A stretch of DNA of 7,045 nt from NCBI GenBank assembly GCA_964541375.1, contig CAZIPT010000092.1, positions 1-7,045 on the forward strand, given 5' to 3'. A model generated the notes under the pieces. That model did not search any database. It had not been told where the DNA came from and saw nothing but the letters and a program-made list of their open reading frames with translations. The position numbers and the translations under genes were made by a program. Numbering within the stretch: the first letter of the stretch is position 1; each line of letters starts with the position of its first letter. The stretch comes from JBAXEO01 sp964541375 (GTDB taxonomy: Bacteria > Actinomycetota > Coriobacteriia > Anaerosomatales > JAAXUF01). Positions 1-5,979 of this stretch are shown one piece after another.

Positions 1-37
1 CCCGAGCTCCAAGGTTTCGGCCGCCGCCAAGAAACAG

Positions 38-2137
38 GTGGCAGTAGCTCGCGAGGACATGAGTCTTGCCCGCAAGACCGCCTGGTGGACGCTCCTGGCC
101 ATGGTGTTCGTGGTGCCGATAGCGATGAGCAACATGACGTCGCTGTCGCGACTGGGCTCTACGGCCACGCTGCCGATCACCTTCGATCAGTTCGACATCA
201 TGAAGGTGTTCTTCCAGCGGGTGCTCACGCTCGTGGCACTCGGGGCTTGGTCCTGGGACATGCTGACCAAGGGGGGCAAGATCCGCCGGACGCCCGTGGA
301 CTGGTTGATTCTTGGATTCCTCGCTTGGGTCGCACTCACCACCGTCACGTCGATCCATCCTCCGACAGCCTTCTTTGGCAAGTACCGCCGGTTTGAGGGT
401 CTCCTTTCGTTCATCAACTATGCGGTTATCTACTTCTTGGTGCTTCAGTTTGCTGACCGGCCGTCGCGCGTCAAGGCGCTGGCCAAGTCGCTCTTCTGGT
501 CGAGCATCATCGTCGCTGGCTACGGCGTCCTTCAGCGCTTGGGACTCGATCCGATTCAGTGGGGACAGCTACCCTTCGAGCAGTTCCGGCCCTTCTCCAC
601 CTACGGGAATCCAGACCTCCTGGGTGGGTTCCTGATGTTCTCACTGCCGGTGTCGCTTGGCTTGGCGCTCGCCGAGGAGAAGCTCAGCATGAGGCTCGTG
701 TACTGGACAGGCTTCGGCATCAACCTCTTCGTGACGGTCGTAGCGTTCACGCGTGGCGCCTGGCTCGGCGGACTGTTCGGTATCGCCATCATGATCGTGA
801 TCGCCTGGCGGCACTCGGCCAAGATGGCGTGGACCGACTGGATTCCAGTTGCGATCACCGCGCTGTTCGGCGGGTCGGCGATCGTCCGCAGCCTGTCCAA
901 CCCCAACGAGGTCATGAACTTTGCGAGTCGGTTTCGTTCGATCATTGAGTTTGACTCGGGCAGCGGCCAGACGCGGACGCAGATCTGGCAGGCCGCCATC
1001 GCTGCCATCAAGGCGCGACCGATCTTCGGTTTTGGCGCCGACACGTTCCGCCTGGTATTCCCTGGCTACAAGCCGGTGGAGTACGTCGGAGCCGCAGGCT
1101 ACCTGTCCGTGGCCGACAACGTGCACAACTACCCACTGCAGCTCGCAACCGGCATCGGAGTTCCGGGAGTGCTGATGCTCTACGGGATATTCGGGTGGGC
1201 CGCGGTCCGGTCGTTCGGGACGGTGTTCAACAAGACGAACGATGCCAAGCGCATTGTGGTCGGCGCGTTTTGGGCAGCCTGTGCCGGCTACCTGCTCCAG
1301 CTGATGGCCGGCCTTTCCGTCACGGGAAACACCTTTCTGCTGTGGACAGCCATCGCGGTCGTCCTCGCACCCACGGCTTCCGTCGTCGAAGTCAAGGCTC
1401 CCACGTGGGGCAACATCACGGCCGGAGTGCTCATGTTCGTTCTGGCCGTTGGGATCGCAAGCCAGTTCGTGATCCTCTCCGCTGACAGGGCATACCTCAT
1501 CTCCCGCATCGGAGCCGGGGGAGCTGCTCGAACGGCTGCTGCACGCAAGGCCGTTTCTCTCAATCCCTTCAACGATATGTATCGGGCCGAGGTAGGTCTG
1601 GCGCTCACCGATGAGGTCTTCGATGCCTTCAACGCAGCGCAGGCCGCGCAATCTCAAGGCCAGGACACGGCGCAGGCCTTCGCCAACGTTCAGACAAAGC
1701 TCCAACAGGCCGAAGCTGCGCTACTCGAAACCATCGCGTTCGTCCCGTCGGAGTACGACAACTACGTATTCCTGTCTAACCTGTATAGCGTTGCCGGCCG
1801 GATGGTCAATCCTTCGTACTACGAGAAGGCGGTGGAAATCGCCGACAAGGGGGTCAAGGTCGAGCAGTTCGGCCCCGCCATCCGCGTTCAGAGAGCCAGG
1901 GCACTTGTGGCACTCGGCCGAAACGAGGAGGCGCTCAAGGACGCCGAGTTCGCGGTGAAGATGGACCCGAACTACACCGAGGCGGCCTTGCTGCTCTCGA
2001 ACATCTACCAGAGCCTCGGCCGAAACGAGGAGGCCCTCAAGGTGCTGATCACCTCCAGCAAGTACAAGCCGGGGCAACCTGAGATCCAAAGCGCCATCCA
2101 GGCGCTTGAGGCGAGCGGCACGACGACGGCGCCATAG
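38..2137 (+). CDS. O-antigen ligase (Wzy_C) family membrane protein with C-terminal TPR tail
   Basis: Proteins of this family transfer a lipid-linked glycan to lipid A, to another glycan or to protein at the outer face of the membrane. Residues about 14-480 carry roughly 12 hydrophobic segments. The family pattern is visible: the YGNPDLLGGFL stretch (189-199), then a large external loop with R313 in the TRTQIW context, a PIFGFGADTF motif (328-337) and H363 in NVHNYPLQL. Arg and His in this loop are the residues usually required in WaaL/PglL-type ligases. The soluble tail (about 485-699) is helical and ends in at least two TPRs (about 617-680). GTG at 38 is the first start codon in the window but has no clear Shine-Dalgarno. 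The frame stays open to base 2 with a Lys/Ala-rich reading, so the start may lie left of the window; ATG at 59 is another option. The acceptor is unknown: glycan ligase and protein O-oligosaccharyltransferase are both possible. Confidence 0.88.
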   Translation: MAVAREDMSLARKTAWWTLLAMVFVVPIAMSNMTSLSRLGSTATLPITFDQFDIMKVFFQRVLTLVALGAWSWDMLTKGGKIRRTPVDWLILGFLAWVALTTVTSIHPPTAFFGKYRRFEGLLSFINYAVIYFLVLQFADRPSRVKALAKSLFWSSIIVAGYGVLQRLGLDPIQWGQLPFEQFRPFSTYGNPDLLGGFLMFSLPVSLGLALAEEKLSMRLVYWTGFGINLFVTVVAFTRGAWLGGLFGIAIMIVIAWRHSAKMAWTDWIPVAITALFGGSAIVRSLSNPNEVMNFASRFRSIIEFDSGSGQTRTQIWQAAIAAIKARPIFGFGADTFRLVFPGYKPVEYVGAAGYLSVADNVHNYPLQLATGIGVPGVLMLYGIFGWAAVRSFGTVFNKTNDAKRIVVGAFWAACAGYLLQLMAGLSVTGNTFLLWTAIAVVLAPTASVVEVKAPTWGNITAGVLMFVLAVGIASQFVILSADRAYLISRIGAGGAARTAAARKAVSLNPFNDMYRAEVGLALTDEVFDAFNAAQAAQSQGQDTAQAFANVQTKLQQAEAALLETIAFVPSEYDNYVFLSNLYSVAGRMVNPSYYEKAVEIADKGVKVEQFGPAIRVQRARALVALGRNEEALKDAEFAVKMDPNYTEAALLLSNIYQSLGRNEEALKVLITSSKYKPGQPEIQSAIQALEASGTTTAP
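1913..2042 (+). repeat. Near-identical 28-bp direct repeat at one-TPR spacing
   Basis: Bases 1913-1940 and 2015-2042 are identical except for one base (gcgctc versus gccctc), and both encode LGRNEEALK. The offset is 102 nt, or 34 codons, which is exactly one tetratricopeptide repeat. The DNA between the copies is not repeated. The repeat lies inside the tail of the O-antigen ligase-like gene and marks consecutive TPR units. Confidence 0.85.
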
Positions 2138-2145
2138 GGGCAACG

Positions 2146-2850
2146 GTGGCCGGGCCAGGCGAGATCAAGCGGGGTAGCGACCAGGCGCCAGACTCGGCTA
2201 AGGCGTTACAGCCGTCACGGTCGAGCGAGCCGGTTCCGACGTGGCTCGCGATCCTGGTGCTAGCCCTGCTGCTCGCAGTTGTCCTGCTCAGCGGATTCAT
2301 GTTCCGAGGGCTCCTCGCGCGAGATCAGAGGGCCTACTCTCGGCAGGAGATCGAGATCAAGACGTGGACCGCACGCCTTGAGAAGAATCCCAACGACCCC
2401 AAGACTCATCTTGGCCTCGGGTACGCCTACCAGTCCGACGGCCGCTACGACAAGGCCCTCGACCAGTACGCGATCGTCCTCAAGACCAATCCGAGAGACA
2501 CCGCCGCGCTCTACAACCGCGGCAGCGTGTACTTCAAGCTGGGCGTGGACGACCGCGGTGAGAAGGCGATGCAGGAGGTTCTCAGCGTCGAGCCCACCCA
2601 CAGGCTCGCTGCGAAGGCGCTCGGCGAGTACTACGCTCGCAAAGGCGAGTTCACGTCGCTGGTCGCGGCCGTCAAGCCCGCTGCCGACGCCCACCCGGAG
2701 ATCGCCGAGCTCCAGTACCTTCTCGGCATGGCTTTCGAGAAGCTGCAGGACGACGCTGCGGCCGCAAACTACTATCAGCTCGCGATCAAGTACTCGCCCG
2801 ACATGACGGCGGCGCGGGAGGGACTCAGGCGGGTCAAGGCGGGACAGTGA
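2146..2850 (+). CDS. Single-pass membrane TPR protein
   Basis: This 234-residue protein has a polar N-terminus (1-31), one hydrophobic helix (about 32-53, WLAILVLALLLAVVLLSGFMF) and a long soluble TPR domain. Clear TPR units lie at about 85-118 (GLGYAYQSDGRYDKALDQY) and 119-152 (ALYNRGSVYFKLG), a degenerate one at about 153-186, and another at about 188-221 (LQYLLGMAFEKLQDDAAAANYYQLAIK). No catalytic motif is seen, so it is probably a scaffold for protein-protein contacts at the membrane. The GTG start is supported by AGGGG at 2136-2140, 5 nt upstream and overlapping the preceding stop codon. With only 8 nt between the genes it is almost certainly translated from the same message as the O-antigen ligase-like gene, whose own tail is also TPR. 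It may assist that enzyme. A role in cytochrome assembly, as for NrfG/CcmH-type TPR proteins, is possible from the downstream genes but has no direct support. Confidence 0.85.
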   Translation: MAGPGEIKRGSDQAPDSAKALQPSRSSEPVPTWLAILVLALLLAVVLLSGFMFRGLLARDQRAYSRQEIEIKTWTARLEKNPNDPKTHLGLGYAYQSDGRYDKALDQYAIVLKTNPRDTAALYNRGSVYFKLGVDDRGEKAMQEVLSVEPTHRLAAKALGEYYARKGEFTSLVAAVKPAADAHPEIAELQYLLGMAFEKLQDDAAAANYYQLAIKYSPDMTAAREGLRRVKAGQ

Positions 2851-2935
2851 GCTCGCGGGACACGGCATTCTACCGAGGGCCGCACCCATGGCGGGAAGGT
2901 TGAGCGGACAGGTTCTCGGCCTTGTGATCGGGGGC

Positions 2936-2951
2936 TCGCTCCGGTGAGCGA
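2936..2951. other. Small inverted repeat in the 2851-3065 gap
   Basis: TCGCTC (2936-2941) and GAGCGA (2946-2951) form a perfect 6-bp stem with a CGGT loop. It is 86 nt past the TPR gene stop and is not followed by a T-run, so it is at best a weak terminator. No convincing gene is seen in the rest of the 215-nt gap. Confidence 0.3.
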
Positions 2952-2988
2952 AATCAGGATGAGCGACACTCGGACGCTGGCTCTTGCG

Positions 2989-2997
2989 TGCTAGACT
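2989..2997 (+). promoter_or_regulatory. Possible extended -10 promoter of the cytochrome operon
   Basis: TGCTAGACT gives a TG-extended -10 (TAGACT, 4 of 6 matches to TATAAT). No good -35 lies 16-18 nt upstream; the hexamer at 17 nt (CTCGGA) matches poorly. The surrounding GTGCTAnACT pattern recurs at the better promoter before the radical SAM gene (5875-5884). If used, the leader would be about 60 nt, with a small GCGCG/CGCGC hairpin (3000-3015). The 215-nt gap and the change of function support a new transcript starting here. Confidence 0.35.
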
Positions 2998-3054
2998 AAG
3001 CGCGGTGAAGCGCGCCGCCCGATTGGGAATAAGTCCATATAGTTGCTGCGCTTC

Positions 3055-3061
3055 AAGGAGG
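3055..3061 (+). promoter_or_regulatory. Strong Shine-Dalgarno fixing a TTG start
   Basis: AAGGAGG (3055-3061) sits 4 nt before TTG at 3066. It is the best ribosome-binding site in the window. It decides the start of the 15-haem cytochrome, which has no nearby ATG or GTG in frame before its membrane helix. Confidence 0.85.
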
Positions 3062-3065
3062 GTCC

Positions 3066-4529
3066 TTGTCCGATTCCAAGGCTGTCTCCGACAATGACGT
3101 CGAGGCACTATTGGACACCGATCCATTCGAAGAAGAGGATCCGAGCAGAGGGCCGTGGTCGGGCCTCTGGGTCACAATTCTCCTTGTGTTGCTCACCATG
3201 TGCGTCTTGCTCACGATGGCCGACATCATCATCACTCGCGGTCCGGAGCAGGCCAGCTTCGTTGCCCGAAACCTCACCTGTCTCCAGTGCCACACCGAGC
3301 TCATGCCGGACTTCTCCAAGCCCGTCATTCACCGACCGTTTGCACTCGAGGAGTGCACCGTCTGCCACACGCCCCACGGCACCGAGCTCTCGTCGATGGT
3401 GACGCCGGCTTCCGGTGTGAGTTCACGGCGTGTGCGAACCCTCATCCAGTGGCTGCCGCTCCGCGTCTGGTTCACCGCATGGGAAGGCCTTCTGGGCGGC
3501 AACAGCACAACGTTCTCGTCGATTGCCACATCCGGCACCGCCAACGTGATATCGCGGACTGCGCAGGCTTCGACCACGGCGACCTCAAGTCTGGTCACGT
3601 CCGCCGACAAGCTGTGTTGGACGTGTCACGGCAGCATGGGCGCTCTTCTCGGCGACACCTATCAGCACCCGCCGTTCACGTCCGGGCAGTGCGTCTCTTG
3701 CCACGACCCGCACGCATCGAACTACAAGGCGCTGCTCACTCAGGCGCCCAACAAGCTCTGCTTCACGTGCCATCCGATGGGAGCGCAGATCAACCTGATG
3801 CAGGCTCATCCGCCCGCGAAAGAGGGATGGTGCACCGACTGCCACAGCCCGCACGCATCGAACAACCGTGCAATCCTCAACACGCCTCAGCGCGAGCTAT
3901 GCTTCCGTTGCCACCCCTCAGTCGCGGTGCTGGCTGACATGCCGGTGCAGCATCAGCCGTTCCTCGCCGACAACTGCACCGGTTGTCACGAGCCGCACGG
4001 CTCTGACAACATCCCGCTCCTGGTCGCGGTCCAGCCAGAGCTCTGCTACCGGTGCCATCCGGCGACCGAGAACCAGTTCGCCCAGCTGAGCCACCACCCT
4101 GTGGGGGTCGATCTTCGGTGTGCCTCGTGTCACGACCCGCACGCAGCGCAGTCCGCCAGTCTGGTCAACGCCCAAGACAACAACTTCTGCTACCAGTGTC
4201 ACAGCGACAAAGAAGTGACCTACGACGATTCAGCGCACCACACAACGCTGTGCATTCGCTGTCACACACCGCACGGTTCGGCGTACCGGCCCATCCTCGT
4301 TGCCGAGAATCCGGACCTCTGTCTGACCTGTCACCCCGCTTTGGAAGGCCTGAGTAAGCACCCCGCCAGAAAACAATTCTTCGATGTTCACGCAAAACAA
4401 GGCCTCAGTTGCTCCTCTTCATGTCACAATCCGCATGGAACCAAATATGAACACATGCTTAAGAACTTCAGCTCTGGACAAGACGGTCTCTGCCTTCAGT
4501 GTCACGGGACCGTTGGCGTGTACTTCTAA
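3066..4529 (+). CDS. Membrane-anchored 15-haem c-type cytochrome, doubled-CXXCH family
   Basis: The 487-residue protein has an acidic cytoplasmic N-terminus (1-30), one membrane helix (about 32-57) serving as an uncleaved anchor, and an external multihaem domain. CXXCH motifs begin at Cys 72, 97, 184, 209, 232, 256, 279, 304, 327, 352, 375, 396, 419 and 476. A CX3CH site (C449, C453, H454) makes 15 predicted haems. They form seven pairs plus one orphan at the C-terminus. Every second motif of a pair is followed by x-P-H-[A/G], the hallmark of the paired-CXXCH family (Pfam Paired_CXXCH_1). Eighteen His outside the motifs could supply distal ligands, so bis-His, low-potential haems are likely. 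Residues 102-183 form a Cys-free Ser/Thr-rich spacer. The gene ends 21 nt before the NapC/NirT-like cytochrome gene and is probably co-transcribed with it. The likely role is electron storage or transfer outside the membrane. No catalytic site is recognised, and the terminal acceptor is unknown. Confidence 0.93.
   Translation: MSDSKAVSDNDVEALLDTDPFEEEDPSRGPWSGLWVTILLVLLTMCVLLTMADIIITRGPEQASFVARNLTCLQCHTELMPDFSKPVIHRPFALEECTVCHTPHGTELSSMVTPASGVSSRRVRTLIQWLPLRVWFTAWEGLLGGNSTTFSSIATSGTANVISRTAQASTTATSSLVTSADKLCWTCHGSMGALLGDTYQHPPFTSGQCVSCHDPHASNYKALLTQAPNKLCFTCHPMGAQINLMQAHPPAKEGWCTDCHSPHASNNRAILNTPQRELCFRCHPSVAVLADMPVQHQPFLADNCTGCHEPHGSDNIPLLVAVQPELCYRCHPATENQFAQLSHHPVGVDLRCASCHDPHAAQSASLVNAQDNNFCYQCHSDKEVTYDDSAHHTTLCIRCHTPHGSAYRPILVAENPDLCLTCHPALEGLSKHPARKQFFDVHAKQGLSCSSSCHNPHGTKYEHMLKNFSSGQDGLCLQCHGTVGVYF
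3615..4334 (+). repeat. Tandem ~48-residue paired-haem units
   Basis: Within residues 184-423 the first Cys of successive pairs is spaced 48, 47, 48, 48 and 44 residues apart, and the second-motif Cys 47, 48, 48 and 44 apart. Each unit reads roughly LCxxCHP...H...CxxCHxPH[A/G]...LL. The DNA copies have diverged, so this is a protein-level repeat, consistent with old unit duplication. Confidence 0.8.
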
Positions 4530-4550
4530 CGGCTAGCGAAAGGCGCTTCG

Positions 4551-5777
4551 ATGGCTCGCATCTCTTTCGGTGGATTCAAGGACCCGGTCACTCGTCCGCG
4601 CTATATCATCTGGGCCCTCGTCGCGGTCCTGGTGATTGCGGGAGTCATGATCCCGGTGCTGGGGGTGACATCGACCAGATGGTTCTGCGCCGAGGGTTGC
4701 CACAAGGTCCAAGACGACACCATCAAGGCGTACCAGCATTCCGCGCACGCGGAGATCAGCTGCATGGCCTGTCACATGCCGGTCGCAGCGAACCCGGTCA
4801 TCTTCCTCATCCACAAGGCCGAGGCCCTTGGTGAGCTTGCGCAGACGGTCACCAACAGCTACGAGCTGCCTCTCAACGCCGAGAGTGAAGTCGCGCTGAC
4901 GATGACGCCGGACAAGTGCACGCAGTGCCACAGCATGAGCACGCGCAAGGTCACCCCTTCGCCCGGCATCAAGATCGACCACAAGATTCACTCGGACAAG
5001 GACGTGAGCTGCCCGCTCTGTCACAACCGCACGGCGCATGTGGAGGACTTCCCGCTCACTCTCAAGAACCCCAAGACCGGTGAGCCCAACAAGAAGCACC
5101 AGGACTTCATGAAGATGACGGCCTGCTTCCGCTGCCACACGCAGGCTGCTTCCGGGGTCGCCTCGGGAACGCCCGTCGCCGAGAAGAAGCCGACCGGCAA
5201 GTGCGAAGCTTGCCACACTCCTGAGTTCCAGCTGAAGCCGCCGAGCCACGAGACCACCAACTTCTATCCGGCTGGCCATGCCGAACTCGCCCTAGAAGCC
5301 GACAAAGAGGTCGTGAAGGCCGGCGGCGAGGCGTGGTTCGCGGCGGCATCCGGCGAGACCAGCGCTCAGGTCAAGGAAGCCAACCAGGAGAACAAGCCCG
5401 GCACTGAGCCCGGCGTGGGCCCCGAGCTCAAGAGCCCCGAGCAGATCAACGAGTGCTCCACCTGCCACGCCAAGAAGTTCTGCCTCGACTGCCACGGCCT
5501 GCCAATGCCGCACCCGCCGACCTTCACCAAGGAGCACGGCAAGCTTGGCACCGCAAACCCGGCGGTATGCGCGAAGTGCCACGGCAACGCCACGACCTTC
5601 TGCAACGAGTGCCATCACGGGAGCGCGATGAAGGTCACTTACAACCCCGCCGTGCCCTGGCTCCAGGCGCATCCGGCGATAGTCAACCAGGTGGGAGCGG
5701 CTGCGTGCTTCAAGTGCCACAACCCGACCATCTGCGCGAACTGCCACGTCAACGGTCCGGGTAAGAACAAGCAGTAA
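4551..5777 (+). CDS. NapC/NirT-like membrane-anchored 12-haem c-type cytochrome
   Basis: The 408-residue protein has a short basic N-terminus, one membrane helix (about 18-40) and an external domain with 12 predicted haem sites. The first is CX3CH (C46, C50, H51); CXXCH motifs then begin at Cys 71, 123, 154, 192, 218, 302, 311, 340, 351, 386 and 395. The anchor plus the spacing of the first four haems (25, 52 and 31 residues) resembles the NapC/NirT/NrfH tetrahaem quinol dehydrogenases. A quinol-oxidising role is therefore the best guess. Haems 5-12 are a C-terminal addition, and a charged, Cys-free linker (about 245-300) separates haem 6 from haem 7. Thirteen His outside the motifs could act as distal ligands. 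ATG at 4551 has GAAAGG (4538-4543) 7 nt upstream. The gene is the second of a two-gene unit and is followed by a strong terminator. Whether it docks with the 15-haem partner or with an unseen reductase is inference. Confidence 0.92.
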   Translation: MARISFGGFKDPVTRPRYIIWALVAVLVIAGVMIPVLGVTSTRWFCAEGCHKVQDDTIKAYQHSAHAEISCMACHMPVAANPVIFLIHKAEALGELAQTVTNSYELPLNAESEVALTMTPDKCTQCHSMSTRKVTPSPGIKIDHKIHSDKDVSCPLCHNRTAHVEDFPLTLKNPKTGEPNKKHQDFMKMTACFRCHTQAASGVASGTPVAEKKPTGKCEACHTPEFQLKPPSHETTNFYPAGHAELALEADKEVVKAGGEAWFAAASGETSAQVKEANQENKPGTEPGVGPELKSPEQINECSTCHAKKFCLDCHGLPMPHPPTFTKEHGKLGTANPAVCAKCHGNATTFCNECHHGSAMKVTYNPAVPWLQAHPAIVNQVGAAACFKCHNPTICANCHVNGPGKNKQ

Positions 5778-5795
5778 TCTCCATTTCGACTCGAT

Positions 5796-5839
5796 CGGCG
5801 CGGTGTGGGTGCTAGATACCCGCACCGCGCCGTTGCTTT
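5796..5839 (+). terminator. Strong intrinsic terminator of the cytochrome operon
   Basis: Bases 5796-5810 (CGGCGCGGTGTGGGT) pair without interruption with 5818-5832, giving a 15-bp stem with a single T-G wobble. The loop is 7 nt (GCTAGAT). The short T-rich stretch TTGCTTT follows. It begins 18 nt past the stop codon of the 12-haem cytochrome and separates that operon from the radical SAM gene. Confidence 0.9.
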
Positions 5840-5855
5840 CCGGGATTCAGGTCGC

Positions 5856-5884
5856 TTCAGAATCGGCCCCAAGGGTGCTATACT
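5856..5884 (+). promoter_or_regulatory. Sigma-70-type promoter of the radical SAM gene
   Basis: TTCAGA (5856-5861, 4 of 6 to TTGACA) and TATACT (5879-5884, 5 of 6 to TATAAT) are 17 nt apart, and TG at 5876-5877 gives an extended -10. It lies just past the cytochrome terminator. Transcription would start near 5890, leaving about 90 nt of leader. Confidence 0.75.
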
Positions 5885-5886
5885 CC

Positions 5887-5973
5887 CTCCTGCCTGCTGG
5901 CCTGCCCGGTTCGCGGGCGGGGGGACGGCAGGGGTGTCGTCCAGGGGTCGTAACCACGACCGAAAGGGCCTGG
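5887..5973 (+). promoter_or_regulatory. Structured 5' leader of the radical SAM gene
   Basis: The leader can fold into two nested domains. In the first, 5887-5894 pairs with 5927-5934 around an 8-bp hairpin (5901-5908 with 5914-5921, loop GTTCG). In the second, CCAGG (5941-5945) pairs with CCTGG (5969-5973), enclosing a GGTCGT/ACGACC hairpin (5946-5951 with 5956-5961). The only Shine-Dalgarno-like stretch, GAAAGGG (5962-5968), lies in the 3' bulge of the second domain. A second GTCGT at 5936-5940 could compete for the ACGAC arm. I do not recognise a known riboswitch, and no cobalamin B12-box is seen. GC-rich DNA folds easily, so function is unproven. Confidence 0.4.
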
Positions 5974-5979
5974 CTCTTC

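Noticed and set aside
641..1705. Long minus-strand open frame (354 codons) opposite the O-antigen ligase-like gene
   Set aside because: Its translation is Arg/Gly/Asp-rich with no recognisable domain or membrane pattern, while the + frame has clear family motifs. It is a GC-driven shadow.
2889..2945. Tiny + frame starting ATG (18 residues plus stop) in the 2851-3065 gap
   Set aside because: It has no convincing Shine-Dalgarno, is very short, and its stop lies in the small hairpin; chance occurrence is likely.
3038..3043. TATAGT as a -10 box for the cytochrome operon
   Set aside because: It matches 5 of 6 to TATAAT but has no -35 at 16-18 nt, and the transcript would start almost on the Shine-Dalgarno. 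It is kept only as a weak alternative to the site at 2989.
2260..3126. Minus-strand open frame across the TPR gene, the gap and the start of the 15-haem cytochrome
   Set aside because: It overlaps two well-supported + strand genes and shows low-complexity antisense composition and no domain.
3615..4334. Regular ~144-nt periodicity considered as a CRISPR array or DNA tandem repeat
   Set aside because: The period reflects paired haem units in an open reading frame, and the DNA copies have diverged. There are no short identical repeats with unique spacers.
4530..4550. Possible terminator or promoter between the two cytochrome genes
   Set aside because: The 21-nt gap holds only a ribosome-binding site (GAAAGG), with no hairpin and T-run and no room for a promoter.
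4533..5279. Minus-strand open frame (248 codons) opposite the 12-haem cytochrome
   Set aside because: It lies antisense to regularly spaced CXXCH codons and has no motif of its own.
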